This document shows positions 38,823 to 47,491 of a stretch of 64,000 nucleotides of DNA, one piece after another. Numbering within the stretch: the stretch's first letter is position 1; the number at the start of each line of letters is the position of its first letter. A program made the translations under genes and the position numbers. The stretch lies in NCBI GenBank assembly GCA_020632715.1, contig JACKFA010000008.1, forward strand, positions 186,001-250,000, in the 5' to 3' direction. Under the pieces are notes generated by a model. It worked only from the letters and a program-made list of their open reading frames with translations, had not been told where the DNA came from and did no database searches. This DNA comes from Deltaproteobacteria bacterium. Its GTDB lineage: Bacteria > Myxococcota_A > UBA9042 > PHBI01.

Positions 38823-41060
38823 ATGGAGGACCTGTCCCTTCTCCGCGACCTCGAGCGCGACATCGCCGAGGAGTTCGTCGACAAGCGCCACGTGCTGAGC
38901 TTCGACGAGTTCTTCCTGCTCTTCCGCGAGAACCCCCGGCAGCACAGCCGCTCCGCCGCGCAGTACGCCCGCGACTGTCTCCTCCACTACGGCACCGAGG
39001 AGGTCACGTGCCCCGAGGGTGAGCTCACGCGCTACCGCCTCTTCGACGCGCCGTGGAGCGGCGGCGCGGCGGCCGTCGTCGGCCAGGAGACCGCGCAGAA
39101 CGCGCTCTTCCGCCACATCACGAGCTTCATCCGCGAGCGTCGCGTCACGCGCCTCGTCCTCTTCCACGGCCCGAACGGCTCCGCGAAGAGCTCCTTCATC
39201 GACTGCCTCGGGCAGGCCCTCGAGCACTACTCGACCCTCGAAGAAGGCGCCATCTACCGCTTCAACTGGGTCTTCCCCTCCCTCCGCATCGCGAAGAAGA
39301 AGCTCGGCTTCGGCGCCGAGCAGCGCGAGGGCGCCATCGAGTCCTACGCCCACCTCGACGAGGAGGACGTCGACGCCCGCCTCGCCGCCGACCTCCGCGA
39401 TCACCCGCTGCTGCTGCTGCCGCAGCGCCGCCGCGCCGCCATCCTCGAGGAGCTGCAGGCCAGCGGTCGCCTCGGCGACGAGCAGGTCCCCGAGTACCTC
39501 CTCGACGGCGACCTCTCGCCCCGCTCCCGCGCCATCGCCGACGCGCTCCTCGCGAGCTACCACGGCGACTTCCAGCGCCTCCTCCAGCACGTGCAGGTCG
39601 AGCGCTTCAACTTCTCACGCCGCTACCGGCAGGGCTTCGTCACGATCGAGCCGCAGCTCCACGTCGACGCGAGCCTCCGCCAGGTCACGCTCGACCAGGC
39701 GCTCCAGTCGCTCCCGAGCGCGCTCCGCACCCTCAGCATGTTCGAGCCCTTCGGCGACCTCGTCGACGCGAACCGCGGCATCATCAACTACAACGACCTC
39801 CTGAAGAAGCCGGTCGACGCCTTCAAGTACCTCCTCGCCACCTGCGAGAAGGGCACGGTCGCGCTCCCGCAGGCCATCCTGCACCTCGACACGCTCTTCC
39901 TCGCGAGCTCGAACGAGGTCCACCTCCGCGCGTTCAAGGAGTACCCGGACTGGCCGTCCTTCAAGGGCCGCATGGACCTCGTCAAGATGCCCTACATCCG
40001 CGACCACCAGGTCGAGCGGCGGATCTACGACGAGCAGATCGAGCGCGCCGGGATCGGCGCGGTCGTCACCCCGCACGCGACCTACGTGCTGGCGCTCTGG
40101 GCCGTGCTCACGCGCCTCCGGCGCCCGCGCGCCGAGGCCTACCCGACGAGCATCCGCGACGTCATCGCGCGCCTGACGCCGCTCGAGAAGGCCGACCTCT
40201 ACGCCGGCACGCGCCTCCCGCGCGACCTCAGCTCCGAGCAGGCCCGCGACCTCAAGGCCGCCGTCTCCGACCTCCTCGCCGAGGGGCAGGAGCTCCCCGA
40301 CTACGAGGGCAGCTTCGGCGCGTCGCCGCGCGAGATGAAGCAGGTCCTCATGAACGCGCTCCAGGACAAGCGCCACCACGGTGTCAGCGCGATCGGGATC
40401 CTCGAGGAGCTCCGCGAGCTCACGAAGAACAAGACCGTCTACGAGTACCTGCGCATCAAGCCCGACGGCGGCTTCCACGACTACGGGAGCTTCATCGAGC
40501 AGGTCCTCGACCGCTACCTCGACCTCGTCGACGGCGAGATCCGCGCCGCCATGGGGCTCGTCTCCGAGCAGCAGTACGAGCAGCTCTTCGCGCGCTACAT
40601 CCTGAACGTCTCGTACGCGCTCAAGGACGAGCGCCTCTACAACGAGGCGACCGGCAAGTACGACCCGCCCGACGCGAAGCTCATGGACGAGCTCGAGCGC
40701 GTCTGGGAGACCCCGGACGACGCGCAGCGCTTCCGGCGCGACCTCATCGCGCGCATCGGCGCCTACCGTGTCGAGCACAAGGGGGAGACCATCCCCTACC
40801 GGCGTCTCTTCCCGAAGCTCATCGAGGCGCTCGAGAACGACTACTACGAGAAGCAGAAGGTGAAGGTCGGGCGCATGGCGCAGCACCTCGTCACCGTGCT
40901 CATCGCCGACGAGATCGGCGAGTCGCCGACGCACCACGGGCTCGCCGTGCAGGACGTCGAGCGCGCGCGCGAGGTGCTCACGCGGCTGACGACGCGCTAC
41001 GGCTACACGAAGGAGGCGCTCCGCGAGGTGCTCGGGACGCTCCTGAAGTCACGCTACTGA
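38823..41060 (+). CDS. prkA: PrkA-type serine protein kinase / AAA+ protein
   Basis: 745 residues, ATG at 38823 with GGAG upstream. The N-terminal part has the PrkA opening (LSFDEFFLLFRENPRQHSRS). The AAA domain carries VLFHGPNGSAKSSF (Walker A about residues 116-124) and a long insert. The kinase-like C-terminal region includes NLSYAL-type helices and EDRLYNEATGKYDPP-like segments of the family. PrkA proteins are ATP-dependent kinases or proteases involved in stress and sporulation; in the usual set they sit with yeaH and spoVR, which are not seen here. In myxobacteria PrkA homologues affect development, so a developmental role is plausible but inferred. Confidence 0.88.
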   Translation: MEDLSLLRDLERDIAEEFVDKRHVLSFDEFFLLFRENPRQHSRSAAQYARDCLLHYGTEEVTCPEGELTRYRLFDAPWSGGAAAVVGQETAQNALFRHITSFIRERRVTRLVLFHGPNGSAKSSFIDCLGQALEHYSTLEEGAIYRFNWVFPSLRIAKKKLGFGAEQREGAIESYAHLDEEDVDARLAADLRDHPLLLLPQRRRAAILEELQASGRLGDEQVPEYLLDGDLSPRSRAIADALLASYHGDFQRLLQHVQVERFNFSRRYRQGFVTIEPQLHVDASLRQVTLDQALQSLPSALRTLSMFEPFGDLVDANRGIINYNDLLKKPVDAFKYLLATCEKGTVALPQAILHLDTLFLASSNEVHLRAFKEYPDWPSFKGRMDLVKMPYIRDHQVERRIYDEQIERAGIGAVVTPHATYVLALWAVLTRLRRPRAEAYPTSIRDVIARLTPLEKADLYAGTRLPRDLSSEQARDLKAAVSDLLAEGQELPDYEGSFGASPREMKQVLMNALQDKRHHGVSAIGILEELRELTKNKTVYEYLRIKPDGGFHDYGSFIEQVLDRYLDLVDGEIRAAMGLVSEQQYEQLFARYILNVSYALKDERLYNEATGKYDPPDAKLMDELERVWETPDDAQRFRRDLIARIGAYRVEHKGETIPYRRLFPKLIEALENDYYEKQKVKVGRMAQHLVTVLIADEIGESPTHHGLAVQDVERAREVLTRLTTRYGYTKEALREVLGTLLKSRY

Positions 41061-41152
41061 GCGCCGGCCCTCTCGCAGTCGCGAGTGACGCCCAGGGCCG
41101 CGCTGAGCCGCCGGGAGCGTGGCGCCGCGCCGCCGACTTCGCACCTAGACCG

Positions 41153-41827
41153 TCAGGGCCGGTCGCTCACCCACTCGGTGCCGTCGGGCCCCGTCTCGCG
41201 CTTCCAGATCGGCACGTCCTCCTTCAGCCGGTCGATGAGCCGCCGGTTCGCGTCGAACGCGTCGCCCCGGTGCGCGCTCGCCGTCACGACCACGACCGCG
41301 ACGTCGCCGATCGCGAGGAGCCCCGTCCGGTGGTGCACCGCCGCGCGCGTCCCCGGGAACGCCGCCTCGACCTCGGCGACGAGCTTCCGGAGCTGTCTCT
41401 CGGCCATCGCGCCGTAGGCCTCGTACTCGAGGCGCGTCACGGCGTGGCCGCGCGCGTGGTCGCGCACGCGCCCGACGAACGTGACGACGCCGCCGTGCTC
41501 GGGGCCCGCGATGGCGGTCGCGAGGGCGTCGGCGGTGTCCACACCGAGCGCTTCGTCCGTGACCCGCACGAGCGGCGGGCCGCTCCCGCCCGCGACCGGC
41601 GGGATCAGGACGACCTCCGCGCCGTCGTGGAGGATCTGCGAGAGGTCGGCGAACTCGGCGTCGACCGCGACCCGCAGGGTCGGGAGGAGCCGCTCGAGCC
41701 CGGGGTAGAGCGCGGTCAGGGCGACGAGCGCGTCGGCCACCGTGGCCCCGTCCGGGACCTCGAGGACCTCGCCGCTCTTGCCGATCCGCTCGCGCACGTG
41801 CGCAAAGTAGAGGAGATTGAGATGCAT
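41153..41827 (-). CDS. molybdopterin synthase MoaD-MoaE fusion
   Basis: 224 residues from the ATG at 41827. Residues 1-81 are MoaD (LNLLYFAHVRERIG, GAEVVLIPPVAGG), a ubiquitin-like sulfur carrier whose terminal Gly-Gly (80-81) is normally thiocarboxylated. Without a break, residues about 85-224 are MoaE: ADALATAIAGPEHGGVVTFV, GRVRDHARG, VHHRTGLLAIGDVAVVV and the catalytic Lys region DRLKEDVPIWKRE. MoaD and MoaE together make molybdopterin by adding two sulfurs to cPMP. In a fusion the Gly-Gly must be freed or reached in another way; the mycobacterial MoaX fusion is cleaved after translation. It diverges from trpE over 93 bases. Confidence 0.92.
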   Translation of the reverse strand: MHLNLLYFAHVRERIGKSGEVLEVPDGATVADALVALTALYPGLERLLPTLRVAVDAEFADLSQILHDGAEVVLIPPVAGGSGPPLVRVTDEALGVDTADALATAIAGPEHGGVVTFVGRVRDHARGHAVTRLEYEAYGAMAERQLRKLVAEVEAAFPGTRAAVHHRTGLLAIGDVAVVVVTASAHRGDAFDANRRLIDRLKEDVPIWKRETGPDGTEWVSDRP

Positions 41828-41920
41828 CGCCGCGCTGGATACTATCCGCCCACCGCCCGATGATCCAGGCGCCGAGCCGCTCGACGCCGACGAGAGCCAG
41901 AAAAGCCAGGTGATGCCGAC

Positions 41921-43423
41921 ATGCCCGACGGGCTCGACACCTTCCGCGACCTCGCGCGCGACCACACCCTCATCCCGATCGCGCGCGACGTCTTCCGCGA
42001 CCTCGAGACGCCCGTCGCCGCCTTCTGGAAGCTCCGGCGCGGCGCGTACAGCTTCCTCCTCGAGTCGGTCGAGGGCGGCGAGACCTGGGGCCGCTACACC
42101 TACATGGGCACCGAGCCGCGCGCCGTGTACCGCGCCAAGGGCGACGTCGTCACGATCGCGCGCCCCGGCGTGCCCGACGAGCGCGTCACCGCCGACGACC
42201 CGCTCGGCTTCGTGCTCGACCGGCTGAAGGGCGAGCGCGTCTACCTCGACCCCGCCCTCCCCCGCTTCGTGGGCGGCCTCGTCGGCGGCCTCACCTACGA
42301 CGCGGTCCGCTGGGTCGAGGAGATCCCCGACCGCCACGCGAGCGCCGATCCCGACGCCGACGGGCCGGATCTCGTCTTCCTCGAGACGAGCCTCGTCCTG
42401 CTCTGGGACAACCTCCTCCACCAGGCGAAGCTCATCTACCTCGCGCGCGTCGACGGGCCCGACGCCGCCGACGCCGCCTGGGACGCCGCCCAGCGCGCGC
42501 TCGACGCCGCCGAGGCGCGCCTCTCGGGGCCGCTCCCGACGCTGCCCGTGAGCCCCTCCCCGGCCCCCGTCGAGGCGACCGCGTCGATGACCGACGCCGA
42601 GTACGGCGCCATCGTCGAGGAGGCGCGCGGCTACATCGGCGCCGGCGACTGCATCCAGATCGTGCTCTCGCGCACCTACGATCAGCCGGCGGCCGGGCTC
42701 CACCCGTTCCTCGTCTACCGCGCCCTCCGCACGGTGAACCCGTCGCCCTACATGCTCTACCTCGAGCTCGGCGACACGACGCTCGTCGGCGCCTCGCCCG
42801 AGATCCTCGTCCGCGTCACCGACGGCGAGGTCGTGGTGCGCCCCATCGCCGGCACCCGCCCGCGCGGCGCCACGCCCGAGGAGGACCGCGCCCTCGAGAC
42901 CGAGCTCAGAGCCGATCCGAAGGAGCTCGCGGAGCACGTGATGCTCGTCGACCTCGGCCGGAACGACGTCGGCCGCGTGGCGACCATCGGGAGCGTGCGG
43001 ATCCCCGAGCAGATGGTCATCGAGCGCTATAGCCACGTCATGCACCTCGTGTCGCAGGTGACCGGCCAGGTCGCCCCCGAGCACGGGCCGGCGGCGGTGC
43101 TGCGCGCCACCTTCCCGGCCGGGACGCTCTCCGGGGCGCCCAAGATCCGCGCGATGGAGCTCATCGACCAGCTCGAGACGTCGCGCCGCGGCTTCTACGG
43201 CGGCGCCGTCGGGACCATCGGCGTCGACGGCTCGATGGACCTCTGCATCGCCATCCGCACCCTGGTCGCCGAGGGCGAGCGCTTCCGGACGCGCGCGGGC
43301 GCCGGCATCGTCTACGACTCCGACCCGCAGACCGAGGCCGACGAGAGCCGGAACAAGGCGCGCGCCGTGCTCCGCGCCATCGACCTCGCCCGGCGCATGT
43401 TCTTCCGGAGGAGCCTCCTGTGA
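41921..43423 (+). CDS. trpE: anthranilate synthase component I
   Basis: 500 residues, ATG at 41921. The Trp feedback site LLES is seen in FLLESVEGG. The catalytic core has PSPYMLYLELGDTTLVGASP, EILVRV, IAGTRPRG, DLGRNDVGRV, YSHVMHLVSQV, TFPAGTLSGAPKIRAMELI and GGAVGTIGVDGSMDLCIAIR. It converts chorismate with ammonia from TrpG to anthranilate. It is first of five genes that overlap by four bases each. The 93-base spacer to the divergent moaDE gene shows no leader peptide with Trp codons, T-box or hairpin, so attenuation is not evident. Confidence 0.97.
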   Translation: MPDGLDTFRDLARDHTLIPIARDVFRDLETPVAAFWKLRRGAYSFLLESVEGGETWGRYTYMGTEPRAVYRAKGDVVTIARPGVPDERVTADDPLGFVLDRLKGERVYLDPALPRFVGGLVGGLTYDAVRWVEEIPDRHASADPDADGPDLVFLETSLVLLWDNLLHQAKLIYLARVDGPDAADAAWDAAQRALDAAEARLSGPLPTLPVSPSPAPVEATASMTDAEYGAIVEEARGYIGAGDCIQIVLSRTYDQPAAGLHPFLVYRALRTVNPSPYMLYLELGDTTLVGASPEILVRVTDGEVVVRPIAGTRPRGATPEEDRALETELRADPKELAEHVMLVDLGRNDVGRVATIGSVRIPEQMVIERYSHVMHLVSQVTGQVAPEHGPAAVLRATFPAGTLSGAPKIRAMELIDQLETSRRGFYGGAVGTIGVDGSMDLCIAIRTLVAEGERFRTRAGAGIVYDSDPQTEADESRNKARAVLRAIDLARRMFFRRSLL

Positions 43424-44037
43424 GCCGCCCCCTGCGCATCCTGATGATCGACAACTACGACAGCTTCACGTTCAACCTCGTGCAGTACCTCGGCGAGCTC
43501 GGCGCCACCGTCGAGACCGTGCGGAACGACGCCCTCGGCGTGGACGAGGCCATCGAGCGCGCGGGCGACGCGATCGTCGTGAGCCCGGGCCCCTGCACGC
43601 CCACCGAGGCCGGGATCTCCGTGCCGCTCATCCAGGCGGCGAGCGGGCGCGTCCCCATCCTCGGCGTGTGCCTCGGCCACCAGGCGCTCGCCCAGGCGTT
43701 CGGCGGGACCATCGTGCGGACGGGGATCATCATGCACGGGAAGACCTCGCCCGTGCACCACGCCGACACGGACGTGTTCCGCGGGCTCCCGAACCCCTTC
43801 GCCGCGACCCGCTACCACAGCCTCATGGCGCGCGCGGAGGACCTCCCCGGCTGCCTCGACGTGACCGCGTGGACCGACGACCCGCAGCAGCGCACGATCA
43901 TGGGCCTCGCGCACAAGGACCACCCGACGTGGGGCGTCCAGTTCCACCCCGAGTCGATCCTCACGACCGCGGGCAAGGCGCTCCTCGGGAACTTCCTCGA
44001 CCTCGTGCGCGGCGGCGGGCAGGAGGCGGCGGCGTGA
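43420..44037 (+). CDS. trpG: anthranilate synthase component II (glutamine amidotransferase)
   Basis: 205 residues, GTG at 43420 overlapping the trpE stop. It opens with ILMIDNYDSFTFNLVQYLGE. The catalytic triad is present: Cys in ILGVCLGHQALA, and His-x-Glu in VQFHPESILT. PSPGPCTPTEAG-like residues are seen as VSPGPCTPTEAGIS. It releases ammonia from glutamine for TrpE and may also serve para-aminobenzoate synthase, since no separate pabA is visible. It overlaps trpD as GTGA. Confidence 0.97.
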   Translation: MSRPLRILMIDNYDSFTFNLVQYLGELGATVETVRNDALGVDEAIERAGDAIVVSPGPCTPTEAGISVPLIQAASGRVPILGVCLGHQALAQAFGGTIVRTGIIMHGKTSPVHHADTDVFRGLPNPFAATRYHSLMARAEDLPGCLDVTAWTDDPQQRTIMGLAHKDHPTWGVQFHPESILTTAGKALLGNFLDLVRGGGQEAAA

Positions 44038-45077
44038 GCGCGACGACCCTCAAGCCCGTCCTCGCGCGCGTCGTCGGCGGCGAGCGTCTCTCCGAGGCCG
44101 ACGCGCAGGCCGCGATCGAGACCATCATGGCCGGCGACGCGACCGACGCGCAGATCGGCGCGCTCCTGACGGCGCTCCGGATGCGCGGCGAGACCGTCGA
44201 CGAGATCGCGGGCGCCGTGCGCGCGATGCGGGCGCGCGTGGCCCCAGTGCGCGTCGAGGCCGACGTGATCCTCGACACCTGCGGCACCGGCGGCGACGGC
44301 GCCGGCACGTTCAACATCTCGACCGCCGTCGCGTTCGTGTGCGCGGCCGCCGGGGTGACCGTCGCGAAGCACGGCAACCGCGCGATCTCCTCGCAGGTCG
44401 GGAGCGCGGACGTCCTCGAGCGGCTCGGCGTGCGCATCGATCTCCCGCCCGAGGCGGTCGTCGCGTGCATCAAGGACCTCGGCGTGGGCTTCATGTTCGC
44501 CCCCATGCACCACGCGGCGCTCCGCTACGCCGGGCCCGCCCGCTCGCAGCTCGGCTTCCGCACCGTCCTGAACCTGCTCGGCCCGATGACGAGCCCGGCC
44601 GGCGCCACGCATCAGCTCATCGGGATCTACGACCCGGCGCGGCGCGCGACCGTCGCCGAGGTGCTCCGGCGCCTCGGGTCGCGGCGCGCGATGGTCGTCC
44701 ACGGGGACACCGACCAGGGCGGGCTCGACGAGGTGTCGGTCAGCGGCGAGACCCACGCCGCCGTGCTCGACGGCGGGGAGGTCCGCGAGATGACGCTCAC
44801 GCCCGAGCAGCTCGGGGTGGCGCGCGTCTCGGTCGCGGAGGTCGCGGGAGGCGACGGCGCGGAGAACGCGCGGCTCGTCCGCGGCGTGCTCGAGGGGACG
44901 CTCGGCGGGCCGCACGCCGACATCGTGCGCGTGAACGCGGGGGCGGCGCTCTGGGTGGCCGAGAAGGCGCCCTCGATCGAGGCGGGCGTCGACCTCGCGG
45001 GCGCCGTGCTCGCGAGCGGGCGGGCCTACCAGCGCCTGGTCGCCCTCGCGAAGATGAGCCAGGAGCTCGCGCCGTGA
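44034..45077 (+). CDS. trpD: anthranilate phosphoribosyltransferase
   Basis: 347 residues, GTG at 44034 overlapping the trpG stop by four bases. Motifs: LDTCGTGGDGAGTFNISTAV (PRPP site), AKHGNRAISSQVGSADVLE, and FMFAPMHHAAL, then FRTVLNLLGPMTSPAGATHQ. It adds phosphoribose to anthranilate. Length is standard. It overlaps trpC. Confidence 0.97.
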   Translation: MSATTLKPVLARVVGGERLSEADAQAAIETIMAGDATDAQIGALLTALRMRGETVDEIAGAVRAMRARVAPVRVEADVILDTCGTGGDGAGTFNISTAVAFVCAAAGVTVAKHGNRAISSQVGSADVLERLGVRIDLPPEAVVACIKDLGVGFMFAPMHHAALRYAGPARSQLGFRTVLNLLGPMTSPAGATHQLIGIYDPARRATVAEVLRRLGSRRAMVVHGDTDQGGLDEVSVSGETHAAVLDGGEVREMTLTPEQLGVARVSVAEVAGGDGAENARLVRGVLEGTLGGPHADIVRVNAGAALWVAEKAPSIEAGVDLAGAVLASGRAYQRLVALAKMSQELAP

Positions 45078-45877
45078 GCGTGCTCGCGCGCATCGTCGCC
45101 GGGACGCGGGCGCGCCTCGCCGCGACCCCGGTGGACCGCGAGGCCCTCGCGCGGGCCGCCGCCGCGGCCCCGCCCCCGCCGTCCGCGTGGGAGGCGCTCA
45201 CCGCGCCTGGGACGCGCGTCATCGCGGAGGTGAAGCGGAAGAGCCCGAGCCAGGGGGCGATCCGCGCGGACGCCGACCCCGTCGCCGTCGCGCGCGGGTA
45301 CATGAGCGCAGGCGCCGCGGCCATCAGCGTCCTCACCGAGCCCGACCACTTCGGCGGGAGCCTCGACGACCTCCGCGCGGTCGCCGCGGCCGTGGCGGCG
45401 CCGTGCCTCCGGAAGGACTTCGTCGTGGACGCGCGCCAGCTCGACGAGGCGCGCGTCGCGGGCGCGTCGCTCGTGCTCCTGATGGCCTCGGTCCTCGACG
45501 ACGCCGAGCTCGCCGCGCTCTCCGCCCACGCCGACGCCCTCGGGCTCGCCGCGCTCGTCGAGGCGCACGACGAGCGCGAGGTCGAGCGCGCGCTGGCCGC
45601 GGGTGCCCGGATCCTCGGCGTCAACAACCGCGACCTCAAGACCCTCGCCGTCGACCTCGCCACCGCCGAGCGGCTCCGCCCCATGATCCCGGCGGGCGTC
45701 ATCGCGGTCGCGGAGAGCGGCGTCCAGACGCGCGCGGACGTCCTCCGCCTCGAGGACGCGGGCTACGACTGCTTCCTCGTCGGGTCGAGCCTGATGGCCG
45801 CGCCCGACCCGGCGCGCGCTCTCGCGGCCCTCCTCGGGCGCGACGCGGGCGGCCCGGAGGAGGTCGTCCGCGCATGA
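45074..45877 (+). CDS. trpC: indole-3-glycerol phosphate synthase
   Basis: 267 residues, GTG at 45074 overlapping the trpD stop. TIM-barrel motifs: VIAEVKRKSPSQGAIR (catalytic Lys), ISVLTEPDHFGGSLDDL, PCLRKDFVVDARQL, ILGVNNRDLKTLAVDL and IAVAESGVQTRADV. It closes the indole ring in tryptophan synthesis. It is a separate protein from TrpF here, unlike the enteric fusion. Its last codons overlap trpF as ATGA. Confidence 0.97.
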   Translation: MSVLARIVAGTRARLAATPVDREALARAAAAAPPPPSAWEALTAPGTRVIAEVKRKSPSQGAIRADADPVAVARGYMSAGAAAISVLTEPDHFGGSLDDLRAVAAAVAAPCLRKDFVVDARQLDEARVAGASLVLLMASVLDDAELAALSAHADALGLAALVEAHDEREVERALAAGARILGVNNRDLKTLAVDLATAERLRPMIPAGVIAVAESGVQTRADVLRLEDAGYDCFLVGSSLMAAPDPARALAALLGRDAGGPEEVVRA

Positions 45878-46545
45878 AGGCCCCCTACATCAAGTTCTGC
45901 GGTTTCACGCGCCCGGCGGACGCGTACGCCGGCGTCATGCTCGGCGCCGACCTCATCGGGCTCAACTTCTACGCGGGCTCCCCCCGCGCCGTCAGCTACG
46001 GGCTCGCCATCAAGATCCAGGAGGAGGTCCGCCGCGCCTCGAAGGAGCGCGCGAAGAAGCGCGTCGCGCGCACGGTCGCCGTGCTCGTGAACCCCGACGT
46101 GGAGCACGTCCTCGGGGTGCTGCAGCACGTGAAGCCCGACATCCTGCAGTTCCACGGCGAGGAGCCGCCCCACTTCTGCCGCTACTTCCGGCACCCGTTC
46201 ATCAAGGCCATCCGCATGCGCTCGACGGCCGACGCCACGACCATCGAGCAGTACGTCGGCGGCTACGGCATCGGCTTCCTCGTCGACGCCTACTCGGACG
46301 CCGAGTACGGCGGCACCGGGAAGGTCCTCTCCTTCTCGCTCGCGCAGGCCGCGATGCGCCTCCCGCGCGGCTTCCTCGCGGGCGGCCTCAGCGCGAAGAA
46401 CGTGCGCGAGGTCACGCGCATGCTGAAACCCTACGGCCTCGACGTCGCGAGCGGGATCGAGACGCGCCCCGGCGTGAAGTCCCACGAGCTCATGGCCGAG
46501 TTCGTCACCGAGGTGAAGGCGGGCGTCCGCGACGCGCGCCCCTGA
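45874..46545 (+). CDS. trpF: phosphoribosylanthranilate isomerase
   Basis: 223 residues, ATG at 45874 overlapping the trpC stop. The catalytic Cys is in IKFCGFTRPADA, and the catalytic Asp in FLVDAYSDAEYGGTGK; LAGGLSAKNVREV and GLDVASGIETRPGVK are the phosphate-binding and terminal motifs. A basic insert (ASKERAKKRVARTV) makes it slightly long. It is the last trp gene of the cluster: trpB and trpA, often next, are absent, and an unrelated HEAT-repeat gene follows after 64 bases. Confidence 0.95.
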   Translation: MKAPYIKFCGFTRPADAYAGVMLGADLIGLNFYAGSPRAVSYGLAIKIQEEVRRASKERAKKRVARTVAVLVNPDVEHVLGVLQHVKPDILQFHGEEPPHFCRYFRHPFIKAIRMRSTADATTIEQYVGGYGIGFLVDAYSDAEYGGTGKVLSFSLAQAAMRLPRGFLAGGLSAKNVREVTRMLKPYGLDVASGIETRPGVKSHELMAEFVTEVKAGVRDARP

Positions 46546-46609
46546 GCGTCGCGCCGCGCGCGGAGCCGCTCGCTGGGCCGCGCCGAACGCCCGTGATAGG
46601 GTCGCGCCC

Positions 46610-47443
46610 ATGGTGAATCAGCCGCCCGCCCGGCGCGTCCGCGCGCTCATGCCGACCCTCGCCGCGCTCGTCCCCGTCCTCCTCCTCGCCGCGACGCCGC
46701 GCGCGGAGCTCGACACCTACGTCGACGCCCTCAAGACCTGCGACGGCCTCGCCGACCGCGGCTGCCTCCTCGCCGCGACGCGCCTCAAGGCCGAGGCCGA
46801 CGACGTCGTGCTCCCGCGCCTCGGCGCGGCGCTCCCGGCGATGAACCGCCCCGGTCAGCTCGTCGCGCTCTCGGTCATCGACGGCTCCACGGCGAAGGCC
46901 GCGACCGAGCTCCTCGCCGCCGCCGCGACCGACGCGCGCCTCGACCCGGCGACGCGCGCCCTCGCCGTGGACGACCTCGGCGACCGCACCTTCCCGAAGC
47001 TCGTGGACGTCCTCCTCGCGGCCCGGCGCGACGCGGATCCCATGGTGCGCGTCGCCGCCACGCGCGCGCTCGCGAACCGCCTCTACCGCGGCGACAAGCG
47101 GATCCTCGGCGCCCTCCGCGACGCCGCCGCCGATGAGAGCGCCGCCGTGCGCGTCGAGGCGATCTTCGGCCTCGCCTTCTCCCACGATCCGGCCGTCGCG
47201 CTCGACCTCCTGCGCGCCCTCGAGGACGCGGAGCCCGGCGTCCGCCGCGCCGCCGCCGAGGGGCTCGCCGTCGTCAAGCACCAGGCCGCCCCGCGGCGCC
47301 TCGTCGCCCACCTCCGCGACGACGACGCCATGCTCGTCCGCGCGGTCATGCGCGCGCTCCGCTTCCAGACCAACGCGTACCTCGACGACGACCCCGCGGC
47401 GTGGGAGCGCTGGTGGGAGGCGCAGCGCGTCAAGGGGCACTGA
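46610..47443 (+). CDS. secreted HEAT-repeat protein
   Basis: 277 residues, ATG at 46610. A basic stretch and hydrophobic segment (RALMPTLAALVPVLLLAATP) predict export. The rest is helical HEAT-like repeats, about 30 residues each, with D.VRVAATRALANRL, AVRVEAIFGLAFSH, GVRRAAAEGLAVVKH and LVRAVMRALRFQ. Such repeats make a curved protein-binding solenoid; no enzyme motif is present. A Cys pair near the start of the mature part (CDGLADRGC) may form a disulfide. It likely starts a new transcription unit after trp. Confidence 0.75.
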   Translation: MVNQPPARRVRALMPTLAALVPVLLLAATPRAELDTYVDALKTCDGLADRGCLLAATRLKAEADDVVLPRLGAALPAMNRPGQLVALSVIDGSTAKAATELLAAAATDARLDPATRALAVDDLGDRTFPKLVDVLLAARRDADPMVRVAATRALANRLYRGDKRILGALRDAAADESAAVRVEAIFGLAFSHDPAVALDLLRALEDAEPGVRRAAAEGLAVVKHQAAPRRLVAHLRDDDAMLVRAVMRALRFQTNAYLDDDPAAWERWWEAQRVKGH

Positions 47444-47491
47444 CCGCGGTGAGCCGGCGCGCGCCCTCCGCGCGCGTTCGCCTTGCGTGAA

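Noticed and set aside
41061..41152. Terminator between prkA and the MoaD-MoaE gene
   Set aside because: Only a 5-bp stem (CTCGC/GCGAG) is visible, with no T-run.
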